From the NCBI RefSeq assembly GCF_015461805.1, contig NZ_JACVZE010000004.1, positions 496,001 through 560,000 of the forward strand: 64,000 bases of DNA, in the 5' to 3' direction. Made by a program: the position numbers and the translations under genes. Every line of letters starts with the position of its first letter. Positions within the stretch are counted from its first letter, which is position 1. Origin of the DNA: Pseudomonas pisciculturae (GTDB taxonomy: Bacteria > Pseudomonadota > Gammaproteobacteria > Pseudomonadales > Pseudomonadaceae). The notes under the pieces are model-generated. The model ran no database searches, was not told the origin of the DNA, and saw nothing but the letters and a program-made list of their open reading frames with translations. Shown piece after piece: positions 23,980 through 33,570 of this stretch.

Positions 23980-24972
23980 ATGGGCGGTTTTATCGACATG
24001 CAACAGTTGCACGATGAGTTGCTCACCCACCTCATCAAGACCCTTACACCCGCACAGATGAAGCAGTTGGAACCGCACCTCGCGCCCTTGATCCAGAACG
24101 CTGCCCAGGCGGTGGCCGAAGACCTGATCGCCTACGCCTACCGCGACCCGGCGTCCCGTGGGCGGGGCGAGTTGATTTTGGAGTCTTACGCCTCATTCAA
24201 AGCCGTTCTGTTTTACCGGCTCGCGCACTTGGTGTGGAATTTCCCCGACCAAACCAACGGCGTGTTTTCGCGCATGGCGCTCAAGCTGAGCAACCAGGGC
24301 AAGATCCTCTCTGGTGCCGAGATCCACCCGGCGGCGCGCATTGGCCGGCGCTTTGTGCTCGACCACGGCTACGGCACGGTGATCGGTGAAACCTGCGAGA
24401 TCGGCAACGACTGCTACATCCTCTGCGGCGTCACCCTGGGCGCCCGTGGCATTGCCAACAACCCCGATGGCAAGCGCCACCCGCGCCTGGGCAATAAAGT
24501 CGAGGTCGGCTCCGGCGCGCGCGTGCTGGGCTATGTGTTGATCGGCGATAACGTGTTTATCAGCCCCTCCTGCGTGATCACCCAGGACGTGCCCGCCGGC
24601 ACCAAGGTCAAGGTGGTGAACCAGGTTCAGTTGCAAAAAAACGATGAGTCAGACCACAGCAACTACCTCGGCGCCTTTGCCCTGGATGAGCGTTTGCACG
24701 TGGTCGGCCAGATCAATGCCAGCCACAAGGTCACAGTGCTCGACGCCGACTTCCACCCCTTGCCGGGGCTGATGCTCGAACCCACGGCGAAAGAGCGTCA
24801 CCACCTGCAATTTCGCCTGCACCGTGTCGAGTCTGGCAACCACCTGCCGCGCCTGCCGCTGAACCTGAAGGTGTGTGGCCCGGAGTTTGAAATCACCCTG
24901 CTTTCCCCCCCTGGCTTGAGTGCAATGGTGCGTACCCTGTTGCAAGCCAGCCCACTGATCGTCGGAGGTTGA
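23980..24972 (+). CDS. Serine O-acetyltransferase homologue with C-terminal extension
   Basis: A 330-residue protein. An alpha-helical N-domain (about 1-105) precedes a left-handed beta-helix acyltransferase (about 108-225) with the serine acetyltransferase signatures DHGYGTVIGETCEIGND, GVTLGARG and KRHPRLGNKVEVGSGARVLG. The histidines of DHG and KRHP correspond to CysE catalytic/substrate residues. After the beta-helix, about 105 residues (from NDESDHSNYLGAF to the end) match nothing I recognise and are not part of CysE. It would make the O-acylserine substrate of the preceding enzyme. I chose the ATG at 23980; the frame upstream overlaps the previous gene. The next gene starts two bases after its stop. 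Confidence 0.85.
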   Translation: MGGFIDMQQLHDELLTHLIKTLTPAQMKQLEPHLAPLIQNAAQAVAEDLIAYAYRDPASRGRGELILESYASFKAVLFYRLAHLVWNFPDQTNGVFSRMALKLSNQGKILSGAEIHPAARIGRRFVLDHGYGTVIGETCEIGNDCYILCGVTLGARGIANNPDGKRHPRLGNKVEVGSGARVLGYVLIGDNVFISPSCVITQDVPAGTKVKVVNQVQLQKNDESDHSNYLGAFALDERLHVVGQINASHKVTVLDADFHPLPGLMLEPTAKERHHLQFRLHRVESGNHLPRLPLNLKVCGPEFEITLLSPPGLSAMVRTLLQASPLIVGG

Positions 24973-24974
24973 AC

Positions 24975-25703
24975 ATGTCTGTGCACACCATGGAAACCCT
25001 GGCGCTGTTCGACAGCGCGCCCTACCAGAACGCCTTCAGCGCCCGGGTGATTGCCGTCAGCGAACACGGCGTCGCCCTGGAACACACGTTGTTCTACCCC
25101 ACTGGCGGCGGGCAGCCGGGAGACACGGGGCACTTCACCCTGGCGGACGGGACACGTGTAGAGGTGACCGGCACGGTACGCGACCCGCTGCTGCGTTCGA
25201 TCATCTGGCACCAGATTGAACACTGCCCCGCGCAGTTGACCGTCGGGGTTCAAGTGGACGCGGGCCTGGATTGGGAGCGGCGCTACCAGCACATGAAGAT
25301 GCACACCTGCCTGCACCTGCTGTGCTCGATCATTGATGCACCGGTGACCGGTTGCAGCATCAGTGCGGACAAAGGCCGGCTGGATTTCGACCTGCCGGAA
25401 ATGACCCTCGACAAGGACAGCATTACCCGCGACCTCAACGCCTTGATCGAGCAGGCACACCCGGTCAAGACACTGTCGATGCCCGCCACCGAGTACGCCA
25501 CCCTGCTGCAGATCACCCGCACCCAGGCAGTGGCGCCACCGGTAGTCCACGGTTCGGTACGAGTGATTGAAATAACCGGGATCGATATCCAACCGTGCGG
25601 GGGCACCCATGTGCTCAACACCGAGGAAATCGGCCGGGTGTTTTGCGAGAAAATCGAAAAGAAGAGCAAGCACAACCGCCGGGTAATCTTGCGGTTTGAA
25701 TAA
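24975..25703 (+). CDS. AlaX-type alanyl-tRNA editing protein
   Basis: A 242-residue free-standing relative of the alanyl-tRNA synthetase editing domain. It has the N-terminal FYPTGGGQPGDTG segment and both zinc-binding elements, HTCLH (with the metal histidines of HxxxH) and CGGTH. AlaX proteins hydrolyse serine or glycine wrongly attached to tRNA-Ala. GGAGG lies six bases before the ATG at 24975, and the start is two bases after the preceding stop, so co-translation is likely. In an operon making an activated serine or a serine-derived amino acid, this may protect against mischarging. That role is inference; the fold assignment is solid. Confidence 0.9.
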   Translation: MSVHTMETLALFDSAPYQNAFSARVIAVSEHGVALEHTLFYPTGGGQPGDTGHFTLADGTRVEVTGTVRDPLLRSIIWHQIEHCPAQLTVGVQVDAGLDWERRYQHMKMHTCLHLLCSIIDAPVTGCSISADKGRLDFDLPEMTLDKDSITRDLNALIEQAHPVKTLSMPATEYATLLQITRTQAVAPPVVHGSVRVIEITGIDIQPCGGTHVLNTEEIGRVFCEKIEKKSKHNRRVILRFE

Positions 25704-25716
25704 CCCTCGAATCTTG

Positions 25717-25822
25717 CTCGGTCAACTGTGGGAGCTGGCTTGCCTGCGATGCAGACGCCTCGGTGTTTCAGGCAAACCGAGGTGATGCTATCGCAGGCAA
25801 GCCAGCTCCCACATTGACCGAG
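25717..25822. repeat. REP pair, GTGGG ends outward, CTGGCTTGCCTGCGAT type
   Basis: Inverted arms TGTGGGAGCTGGCTTGCC...GCGAT and its complement, with flanks CTCGGTCAA and TTGACCGAG extending the palindrome. The internal spacer contains the dyad GCCTCGGT/ACCGAGGT. It separates the AlaX gene from prpD, two convergent genes. Confidence 0.9.
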
Positions 25823-25829
25823 TTGTCTG

Positions 25830-27314
25830 TCAGATCACGAGCAGATCCATGAAGCGCTGGACAGGCGTGGCCTCTAGACGCGCCTGGTCTGTACACAACG
25901 CAAAAATCTCCCCACTGCGCTGCGCCGTAAACCGCGTGGCCAGGTTGGCCTTGAACTTGTCTTCCAGCAATGGAATACCGTCTACACGGCGGCGGCGATG
26001 GCCGATCGGGTACTCCACCGCCACCGGCTCGGTGCGGGTGCCATCCTTGAAGAACACCTGCACCGCGTTGGCGATGGAGCGTTTATCGGCTTCAAGGTAT
26101 TCGCGGCTGTAACGCGGGTCTTCGACGATCACCATTTTGTTGCGCAACTCATCGATGATCGGGTGCGCCGCGTGGAACTCATCCTCGTACTGCTCGGCCA
26201 CCAAATTGCCGAATGCCAGGGGCACGGCGGTCATGTATTGCAGGCAATGGTCGCGGTCGGCGGCGTTGGCCAATGGGCCGACCTTGGAGATGATGCGAAT
26301 CGCCGACTCGTGCGTGGTAATCACGATGCGCTCGATGTCGTGAAGGCGATCCTTCACCTGTGGGTGCAAGGTCACTGCGGCTTCGCACGCCGTTTGCGCA
26401 TGGAACTCGGCGGGGAAGCTGATCTTGAACAGCACGTTTTCCATCACGTAAGTGCCGTACGGCTGGGGCAAGCTGAACCCGCGCTTGCCCTCGGGCTTGA
26501 GCGCCAGGTCGTTGTTGGTGTGGCTAAACAGCACGTCATAAAAACCCCATTGCGGCGCACTCAAGACCCCAGGGATGCCCATCTCGCCGCGCAGGGCGAT
26601 ATCCGCCAGGCGCACGCCTCGGCTCGTCGCATCCCCCGCCGCCCACGATTTGCGCGAGCCGGCATTCGGCGCATGCCGATACGTGCGCAATGCCTGGCCA
26701 TCGACAAAGGCATGGGACAAGGCTGCGAGCAACTGCTCACGATTGGCGCCCATCAGCTTGGCGGTGACGGCCGTGGAGGCGACTTTCACCAGCAACACAT
26801 GGTCGAGGCCGACGCGATTGAAGGAATTTTCGAGGGCAATCACGCCCTGGATTTCGTGGGCCATGATCATGGCTTCGAGCACCGCACGCACGGTCAGCGG
26901 CGCGTCGCCATTGGCCACGCGTTTTTGCGAAAGGTGGTCGGCCACGGCCAGGATGCCACCGAGGTTATCCGAAGGGTGGCCCCATTCGGCGGCGAGCCAG
27001 GTGTCGTTGTAGTCGAGCCAGCGCACGATGCAGCCGATGTCCCAGGCGGCTTTGACGGGGTCGAGGCGGTACGAAGTGCCCGGCACCCGCGCACCGAACG
27101 GCACCACCGTGCCCTCGACAATCGGCCCCAGGTGCTTGGTGCACTCGGGAAAACGCAGGGCCAGCAGGCCGCAGCCCAACGTGTCCATCAGGCAGTTGCG
27201 GGCGGTATCCAGCGCATCCCGGGACTCGATGCGGTAGCTGAGGACGTAGTCGGCGATGTCCTGCAACACCTGGTCGTAGTCGGGGCGGTTGTTCTGGTCG
27301 ACGTTGGCGCTCAT
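25830..27314 (-). CDS. prpD: 2-methylcitrate dehydratase PrpD
   Basis: A 494-residue MmgE/PrpD-family dehydratase that converts 2-methylcitrate to 2-methyl-cis-aconitate without an iron-sulfur cluster. Typical segments are [48 protein letters not shown] near residue 100, and [18 protein letters not shown]. Full family length. It is the last gene of the propionate cluster, following prpF across a 198-base gap that carries a REP pair. Since acnD/prpF encode an alternative dehydratase for the same step, the locus seems redundant. Confidence 0.95.
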   Translation of the reverse strand: MSANVDQNNRPDYDQVLQDIADYVLSYRIESRDALDTARNCLMDTLGCGLLALRFPECTKHLGPIVEGTVVPFGARVPGTSYRLDPVKAAWDIGCIVRWLDYNDTWLAAEWGHPSDNLGGILAVADHLSQKRVANGDAPLTVRAVLEAMIMAHEIQGVIALENSFNRVGLDHVLLVKVASTAVTAKLMGANREQLLAALSHAFVDGQALRTYRHAPNAGSRKSWAAGDATSRGVRLADIALRGEMGIPGVLSAPQWGFYDVLFSHTNNDLALKPEGKRGFSLPQPYGTYVMENVLFKISFPAEFHAQTACEAAVTLHPQVKDRLHDIERIVITTHESAIRIISKVGPLANAADRDHCLQYMTAVPLAFGNLVAEQYEDEFHAAHPIIDELRNKMVIVEDPRYSREYLEADKRSIANAVQVFFKDGTRTEPVAVEYPIGHRRRRVDGIPLLEDKFKANLATRFTAQRSGEIFALCTDQARLEATPVQRFMDLLVI

Positions 27315-27405
27315 GGCAGTGCTCCAAAAAATGGGTTGGGGTAATCCTCGGGCTCACGGTTTTAGGTGACAGGTCTTCAATGCCTGCCTTGGAATAGAGA
27401 TCCCC

Positions 27406-27496
27406 TGTGGGAGCGGGCTTGCCCCCGATGGCAGTGGGCCAGTGAATGCATTTGTTACTGATACACCGCTATCGGGGGCAAGCCCCCTCCCACATT
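27406..27496. repeat. REP pair between prpF and prpD, GTGGG ends outward
   Basis: Left arm TGTGGGAGCGGGCTTGCCCC and right arm the complement of GTGGGAGGGGGCTTGCCCCC, differing by one base (C versus G at the seventh position). The spacer ends GATACACCGCT, as in other outward pairs of this window. Confidence 0.88.
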
Positions 27497-27512
27497 GGAT
27501 AGATGGTGACCT

Positions 27513-28703
27513 TTAGAAAGCGTCGCCGGGGACGCGTACGAAACCCTCCATCAACACCCGCGCGCTGCGGCTCATAATGGCCTTCTTCACCACCCACTCA
27601 CCGTTCACTTGGGTAGCTTCAGCCCCCACGCGCAACGTGCCAGACGGGTGCCCGAACCGCACCGCATTACGCTCCACACCACCGGCCGCAAGATTCACCA
27701 ACGTCCCGGAAATCGCCGCCGCCGTGCCAATCGCCACCGCCGCCGTGCCCATCATGGCGTGATGCAACTTGCCCATCGACAGCGCACGCACCAGCAAATC
27801 CACGTCACCGGCCTTGATCACCTTGCCGCTCGACGCCACGTAATCCGCAGGCTTGGCCACAAACGCCACCTTGGGTGTGTGCTGGCGCTGGGCGGCTTCG
27901 TCCAGGTGCTTGATCAGGCCCATGCGCAGCGCGCCGTAGGCCCGTACGGTTTCGAACATTGCCAGGGCTTTGGGGTCGCTGTTGATCGCACCTTGCAGCT
28001 CGGTGCCGGTGTAGCCGAGGTCTTCGGCGTTGATGAAGATCGTCGGGATGCCGGCGTTGATCAACGTGGCCTTGAACGTGCCGACACCGGGCACTTCCAG
28101 ATCGTCGATAAGGTTGCCGGTGGGGAACATCGAGCCACCACCGCCCTCTTCTTCCGCCGCCGGGTCCATGAATTCCAACTGCACTTCGGCCGCCGGGAAG
28201 GTCACGCCGTCCAGTTCGAAGTCGCCGGTTTCCTGCACCGCGCCGTCGGTGATCGGCACGTGGGCGATGATGGTCTTGCCGATATTGGCCTGCCACACCC
28301 GCACCACGGCCACGCCGTTGCGGGGTACACGGGCCGGGTCGACCAAGCCCGCGCTGATGGCGAACGAACCCACCGCCGCCGACAGGTTGCCGCAGTTGCC
28401 GCTCCAATCCACAAACGGTTTGTCGATGGAGACCTGGCCAAATAGATAGTCCACGTCGTGATCAAAGCGGGTGCTTTTGGCCAGGATCACGGTTTTACTG
28501 GTGCTCGACGTGGCGCCGCCCATGCCGTCGATCTGCTTGTCGTAGGGGTCGGGGCTGCCGATCACCCGCAGCAACAGGGCGTCGCGTGCAGCACCCGGCA
28601 CCTGCGCTGCTTCGGGCAGGTCCGTGAGGCTGAAAAACACGCCCTTGCTGGTGCCGCCACGCATATAGGTGGCGGGAATCTTGATTTGCGCTATATGTGC
28701 CAT
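27513..28703 (-). CDS. prpF: AcnD accessory protein PrpF (aconitate isomerase-like)
   Basis: A 396-residue PrpF-family protein of diaminopimelate-epimerase fold. Visible signatures are KIPATYMRGGTSKGVFF at the N-terminus, DSQIDGMGG-like DKQIDGMGGATSSTSKTVIL, and WSGNCGNLSAAVG. PrpF acts with AcnD, probably isomerising trans- to cis-2-methylaconitate. It starts 11 bases after the acnD stop and is clearly in one operon with it. Confidence 0.94.
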   Translation of the reverse strand: MAHIAQIKIPATYMRGGTSKGVFFSLTDLPEAAQVPGAARDALLLRVIGSPDPYDKQIDGMGGATSSTSKTVILAKSTRFDHDVDYLFGQVSIDKPFVDWSGNCGNLSAAVGSFAISAGLVDPARVPRNGVAVVRVWQANIGKTIIAHVPITDGAVQETGDFELDGVTFPAAEVQLEFMDPAAEEEGGGGSMFPTGNLIDDLEVPGVGTFKATLINAGIPTIFINAEDLGYTGTELQGAINSDPKALAMFETVRAYGALRMGLIKHLDEAAQRQHTPKVAFVAKPADYVASSGKVIKAGDVDLLVRALSMGKLHHAMMGTAAVAIGTAAAISGTLVNLAAGGVERNAVRFGHPSGTLRVGAEATQVNGEWVVKKAIMSRSARVLMEGFVRVPGDAF

Positions 28704-28714
28704 GGTGATCCTCT

Positions 28715-31309
28715 TCAGGCGGTCGCCGCCGATTCCAGGAAGTCTTGGGCAAACCGCTGCAACACGCCGCCCGCCTCGTAGATCGACACTTCTTCGGCGG
28801 TGTCCAGGCGGCAGGTCACCGGCACTTCGACACGTTCGCCATTCTTGCGGTTGATCACCAAGGTCAGCGTGGCACGTGGGGTGCGCGCACCGACCACGTC
28901 ATAGGTTTCGCTGCCATCGATCTGCAAGGTGTTGCGGTCGGTGCCCGGCAAGAACTCCAGCGGCAACACGCCCATGCCCACCAGGTTGGTGCGGTGGATA
29001 CGCTCGAACCCTTCGGCGGCAATCGCTTCCACACCGGCCAGGCGCACGCCCTTGGCGGCCCAGTCGCGGGAGGAGCCTTGGCCGTAATCGGCGCCGGCGA
29101 TGATGATCAGCGGCTGCTTGCGCTCCATATAGGTTTCGATGGCTTCCCACATCCGCGTGACCTGGCCTTCAGGCTCGATACGCGCCAGGGAACCCTGTTT
29201 GACCTTGCCGTTTTCCAGCACCATTTCATTGAACAGTTTCGGGTTGGCAAAGGTCGCGCGCTGCGCAGTCAGGTGATCGCCCCGGTGCGTGGCATAGGAG
29301 TTGAAGTCGACTTCCGGCAGGCCCATTTTCGCCAGGTACTCACCGGCGGCGCTGTCGAGCATGATCGCGTTGGACGGCGACAGGTGATCGGTGGTGATGT
29401 TGTCTGGCAGCACCGCCAGCGGGCGCATGCCCTTGAGCGGACGAGCCCCGGCCAACGCGCCTTCCCAATACGGCGGGCGACGGATGTAGGTGCTTTGCGG
29501 GCGCCAGTCATACAGCGGCGCGACTTTCGGGCCGGTGTCTTCGTGGATCGCAAACATCGGGATGTACACCTTGCGGAACTGCTCCGGCTTGACCGAAGCC
29601 TTCACCACCGCGTCGATTTCTTCATCGCTTGGCCAGATGTCTTGCAGGCGGATTTCCTTACCGTTGGCGTCCAGGCCCAGCACGTCTTTTTCGATGTCGA
29701 AACGGATGGTGCCGGCAATCGCGTAAGCCACCACCAGCGGCGGCGACGCGAGGAACGCTTGCTTGGCGTACGGGTGAATGCGCCCGTCGAAGTTGCGGTT
29801 GCCCGAGAGCACGGCGGTGGCGTACAGGTCGCGGTCGATGATTTCTTGCTGGATCACCGGGTCGAGCGCGCCAGACATGCCGTTGCACGTGGTGCACGCG
29901 AAGGCCACGACGCCGAAACCCAATTGCTCCAACTCAGTGGTCAAGCCAGCTTCATCAAGGTACATCGCCACGGTTTTCGAACCCGGTGCCAACGAGGATT
30001 TGACCCACGGTTTACGCGCCAGCCCCAGCTTGTTCGCATTGCGCGCCAAGAGGCCGGCAGCAATCACGTTGCGCGGGTTGCTGGTGTTGGTGCAACTGGT
30101 GATGGCGGCGATGATCACTGCGCCATCGGGCATTTGGCCAGGCACTTCGTCCCACTGGCCGCTGATACCTTTGGCCGCCAGGTCGCTGGTTGCAACGCGG
30201 GCGTGAGGGTTGCTGGGGCCGGCCATGTTGCGCACGACGCCGGACAGGTCGAAGGTGAGGCCGCGCTCGTATTGCGCGCCTTTCAAATCATCGGCCCACA
30301 GCCCGGTGTGGCGAGCGTATTGCTCCACCAGGGTGACTTGCTCGTCGTCACGGCCGGTGAGTTTCAGATAGGCGATAGTTTGCGGGTCGATGTAGAACAT
30401 CGCCGCGGTGGCGCCGTATTCCGGGGCCATGTTGGAGATGGTGGCGCGGTCGCCGAGGGTGAGGTTTGAGGCACCCTCGCCAAAGAACTCCAGCCACGCA
30501 CCGACCACTTTCTGCTTACGCAAAAACTCGGTCAGCGCCAGCACCATATCGGTGGCGGTGATGCCCGGTTGCAGCTTGCCCGTGAGCTCCACGCCGACGC
30601 TTTCCGGCAGGCGCATCCACGAGGCTCGGCCGAGCATCACGCTCTCGGCTTCGAGGCCGCCAACGCCGATGGCGATCACGCCCAAGGCGTCCACATGGGG
30701 CGTGTGGCTGTCGGTGCCCACGCAGGTGTCCGGGAAGGCTACGCCCTCGCGCACCTGGATCACCGGGGACATTTTCTCCAGGTTGATCTGGTGCATGATG
30801 CCGTTGCCCGGAGGGATCACGTCGACGTTCTTGAAGGCCTTTTTGGTCCACTCGATAAAGTGGAAGCGGTCTTCGTTGCGACGGTCTTCGATGGCGCGGT
30901 TTTTTTCGAACGCCTGCGGGTCGGAACCGCCGGCTTCGACGGCCAGGGAGTGGTCGACGATCAGTTGGGTCGGCACCACCGGGTTGACCTGCGCCGGGTC
31001 GCCGCCTTGCAGGGCGATGGCATCGCGCAGGCCGGCCAGGTCGACCAGGGCGGTCTGGCCGAGGATGTCATGGCACACCACACGGGCCGGGAACCAAGGG
31101 AAGTCGAGGTCGCGCCTGCGTTCGATCAATTGGCTCAAGGACGCATTGAGCGTGGCCGGGTCGCAGCGACGCACCAGGTTTTCGGCGAGCACGCGGGAGG
31201 TGTAGGGCAAGGTGGCGTAGGCACCGGGGGTAATCGCCTCGACAGCCGCACGGGCGTCGAAGAAATCCAGGCGGCTGCCGGGGAGCGGTTTGCGAAATTC
31301 AGTGTTCAT
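28715..31309 (-). CDS. acnD: Fe-S 2-methylcitrate dehydratase AcnD
   Basis: An 864-residue aconitase-family enzyme that dehydrates 2-methylcitrate and needs PrpF. It carries the substrate/cluster motifs VGTDSHTPHVDALGVIAIGVGG, ITSCTNTSNPRNVIAAGLLA and FACTTCNGMSG, whose cysteines bind the 4Fe-4S cluster, and the swivel-domain GADYGQGSSRDWAAKG. The length fits AcnD (about 860) better than AcnA (about 890-910) and the gene order prpC-acnD-prpF is diagnostic. A REP pair lies between it and prpC. Confidence 0.95.
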   Translation of the reverse strand: MNTEFRKPLPGSRLDFFDARAAVEAITPGAYATLPYTSRVLAENLVRRCDPATLNASLSQLIERRRDLDFPWFPARVVCHDILGQTALVDLAGLRDAIALQGGDPAQVNPVVPTQLIVDHSLAVEAGGSDPQAFEKNRAIEDRRNEDRFHFIEWTKKAFKNVDVIPPGNGIMHQINLEKMSPVIQVREGVAFPDTCVGTDSHTPHVDALGVIAIGVGGLEAESVMLGRASWMRLPESVGVELTGKLQPGITATDMVLALTEFLRKQKVVGAWLEFFGEGASNLTLGDRATISNMAPEYGATAAMFYIDPQTIAYLKLTGRDDEQVTLVEQYARHTGLWADDLKGAQYERGLTFDLSGVVRNMAGPSNPHARVATSDLAAKGISGQWDEVPGQMPDGAVIIAAITSCTNTSNPRNVIAAGLLARNANKLGLARKPWVKSSLAPGSKTVAMYLDEAGLTTELEQLGFGVVAFACTTCNGMSGALDPVIQQEIIDRDLYATAVLSGNRNFDGRIHPYAKQAFLASPPLVVAYAIAGTIRFDIEKDVLGLDANGKEIRLQDIWPSDEEIDAVVKASVKPEQFRKVYIPMFAIHEDTGPKVAPLYDWRPQSTYIRRPPYWEGALAGARPLKGMRPLAVLPDNITTDHLSPSNAIMLDSAAGEYLAKMGLPEVDFNSYATHRGDHLTAQRATFANPKLFNEMVLENGKVKQGSLARIEPEGQVTRMWEAIETYMERKQPLIIIAGADYGQGSSRDWAAKGVRLAGVEAIAAEGFERIHRTNLVGMGVLPLEFLPGTDRNTLQIDGSETYDVVGARTPRATLTLVINRKNGERVEVPVTCRLDTAEEVSIYEAGGVLQRFAQDFLESAATA

Positions 31310-31378
31310 CGTCAGGACTCGGTCACGGTAGTTGCAAAAGGAAGAACCGATGCAGATCCAGAATTGGAATGAGGACTA

Positions 31379-31471
31379 ATGTGGGAGGGGGCTTGCTCCC
31401 GATAGCAGTCTGTCAGTTGGTGCAACTGGCACTGAACCACCGCTATCGGGAGCAAGCCCCCTCCCACATTT
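31379..31471. repeat. REP pair between prpC and acnD, GTGGG ends outward
   Basis: Near-perfect inverted arms GTGGGAGGGGGCTTGCTCCC and complement. The spacer carries GTCAG...CTGA and ends ACCGCT, the outward-type pattern. It sits within the propionate operon, so it would form a stem in the prpC-acnD mRNA. Confidence 0.9.
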
Positions 31472-31508
31472 GATCCGGTTTCCACTTCGGGATCGTCGGC
31501 CTTCTTAC

Positions 31509-32636
31509 TCAGCGACGTTCGATTGGCACGAACTTGCGCTGCTCTACGCCGGTGTACTCGGCGCTTGGACGGATTATGCGGTTGTTGGCCCGCTGCTCGA
31601 ACACATGCGCAGCCCAGCCAGTCAGGCGCGAGCACACGAAGATCGGGGTGAACAACTTGGTCGGGATGCCCATGAAGTGGTAGGCCGAGGCATGGTAGAA
31701 ATCGGCGTTGGGGAACAGTTTCTTTTGCTCCCACATGGTCTTGTCGATAGCTTCAGAGACCGGGAACAACACCTTGTCACCGACCTCATCGGCGAGTTTT
31801 TTCGCCCAGCCCTTGATCACTTCGTTGCGCGGGTCGTTGTCTTTGTAGATCGCGTGACCGAAGCCCATGATCTTGTCCTTGCGCGCCAGCATGCCGAGAG
31901 TGCCGTCCACGGCGTCCTCGGCGGACGAGAACTTCTCGATCATCTCCATTGCCGCTTCGTTGGCACCACCGTGCAGCGGGCCGCGCAGGGAGCCGATGGC
32001 GGCGGTGACGCAGGAGTACAGGTCGGACAGGGTCGAAGCACACACACGGGCGGTAAAGGTCGACGCGTTGAACTCGTGCTCCGCGTAGAGGATCAGCGAC
32101 ACGTTCATGACTTTTTCATGCAGCTCGCTCGGCTTTTTACCGTGCAACAGGTGCAGGAAATGCCCACCGATGGAGGGCTCGTCGGTCACGCAGTCGATGC
32201 GTTTGCCGTCGTGGCTGAAGCGGTACCAGTAGCACATGATCGCCGGAAACGCGGCGAGCAGACGATCGGTGACATCGCGCTGCACGCTGAAGTCTTTCTC
32301 GGGCTCGATGTTGCCGAGAAACGAACAGCCGGTGCGCATCACGTCCATCGGGTGGGCGTCGGCGGGGATGCGTTCGAGCACTTCTTTCAGCGCTTGCGGC
32401 AGGTCGCGCAGTTGACTCAGCTTTTTGCTGTAGGCAGCCAGCTCGGCCTGGGTCGGCAGCTCGCCGTACAGCAGCAGGTAGGCGACTTCTTCAAACTGCG
32501 CATCGGCGGCCAGTTCGCGCACGTCGTAACCGCGGTAGGTCAGGCCGGCACCGGCCTGGCCCACGGTGGACAGTGCGGTTTGCCCGGCCACCTGGCCACG
32601 CAGGCCGGCACCACTCAGTACTTTTGCTTCAGCCAT
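31509..32636 (-). CDS. prpC: 2-methylcitrate synthase
   Basis: A 375-residue citrate-synthase-fold enzyme condensing propionyl-CoA with oxaloacetate. Signatures are LTYRGYDVRELA near residue 30, LHGGANEAAMEMI (catalytic histidine near 225) and GFGHAIYK (near 270). The size is that of short type methylcitrate synthases rather than the roughly 430-residue housekeeping GltA. It follows prpB by 40 bases and precedes acnD. Confidence 0.95.
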   Translation of the reverse strand: MAEAKVLSGAGLRGQVAGQTALSTVGQAGAGLTYRGYDVRELAADAQFEEVAYLLLYGELPTQAELAAYSKKLSQLRDLPQALKEVLERIPADAHPMDVMRTGCSFLGNIEPEKDFSVQRDVTDRLLAAFPAIMCYWYRFSHDGKRIDCVTDEPSIGGHFLHLLHGKKPSELHEKVMNVSLILYAEHEFNASTFTARVCASTLSDLYSCVTAAIGSLRGPLHGGANEAAMEMIEKFSSAEDAVDGTLGMLARKDKIMGFGHAIYKDNDPRNEVIKGWAKKLADEVGDKVLFPVSEAIDKTMWEQKKLFPNADFYHASAYHFMGIPTKLFTPIFVCSRLTGWAAHVFEQRANNRIIRPSAEYTGVEQRKFVPIERR

Positions 32637-32676
32637 GTCGGTTCTCCAATCTTGAATTTATTAGGGAGGCTGTTCT

Positions 32677-33570
32677 TTACTTCTTGGCTGCGAACAGCGC
32701 GTCGAGCTTCTGCTCGAAGGTGTGGTAGTCGATGCGATCGTAAAGCTCCATGCGCGTTTGCATGGTGTCGATCACGTTCTGCTGGGTGCCATCGCGACGG
32801 ATCGCGGTGTAGACGTTTTCGGCGGCCTTGTTCATGGCGCGGAACGCCGAGAGCGGGTACAGCACGATGGAAACATCGGCCGATTTCAATTGTTCGGTGG
32901 TGTACAGCGGCGTGGCGCCGAATTCGGTGATATTGGCCAGGATCGGCGCCTTCACCTTGGATGCAAAGAGCTTGTACATCTCAAGCTCGGTGATGGCTTC
33001 GGGGAACACCATGTCAGCGCCGGCTTCGATGCAGGCCGCGGCACGTTCCAGGGCCGACTCCAACCCTTCCACAGCCAGGGCGTCGGTGCGCGCCATGATC
33101 ACGAAGCTGTCATCGGTGCGCGCGTCCACGGCGGCCTTGATGCGGTCGACCATTTCCTGCTGGGACACGATTTCTTTGTTCGGGCGATGACCGCAGCGCT
33201 TGGCGCCGACCTGGTCTTCGATATGAATGGCGGCGGCGCCGAACTTGATCATCGAGCGCACGGTGCGCGCCACGTTGAAGGCCGAGGAGCCGAAGCCGGT
33301 GTCGACATCCACCAGCAGCGGCAAGTCGCAGACGTCGGTGATGCGGCGTACGTCGGTGAGCACGTCATCCAGGCCGGTGATGCCCAGGTCCGGCACGCCC
33401 AGCGAACCAGCCGCTACCCCGCCACCCGACAGGTAGATCGCCTTGAACCCGGCGCGCTTGGCCAGCAGCGCATGGTTGGCATTGATCGCGCCGACCACCT
33501 GCAAAGGGTGCTCGCTGGCAACCGCGTCACGGAAGCGCTGGCCGGGTGTGCTTTTATTGTTAGAACTCAT
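32677..33570 (-). CDS. prpB: 2-methylisocitrate lyase
   Basis: A 297-residue isocitrate-lyase-superfamily enzyme that splits 2-methylisocitrate into pyruvate and succinate, the final step of the cycle. KRCGHR (the catalytic-loop cysteine motif) lies near residue 122, the metal-binding DVDTGFG near 85-91 and MARTDALA near 159. Its ATG overlaps the stop codon of the GntR regulator gene (ATGA), so regulator and pathway are translated from one message. Confidence 0.95.
   Translation of the reverse strand: MSSNNKSTPGQRFRDAVASEHPLQVVGAINANHALLAKRAGFKAIYLSGGGVAAGSLGVPDLGITGLDDVLTDVRRITDVCDLPLLVDVDTGFGSSAFNVARTVRSMIKFGAAAIHIEDQVGAKRCGHRPNKEIVSQQEMVDRIKAAVDARTDDSFVIMARTDALAVEGLESALERAAACIEAGADMVFPEAITELEMYKLFASKVKAPILANITEFGATPLYTTEQLKSADVSIVLYPLSAFRAMNKAAENVYTAIRRDGTQQNVIDTMQTRMELYDRIDYHTFEQKLDALFAAKK

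Noticed and set aside
28745..30469. A 574-codon frame opposite acnD
   Set aside because: Antisense of an aconitase-family gene with intact motifs; no independent support.
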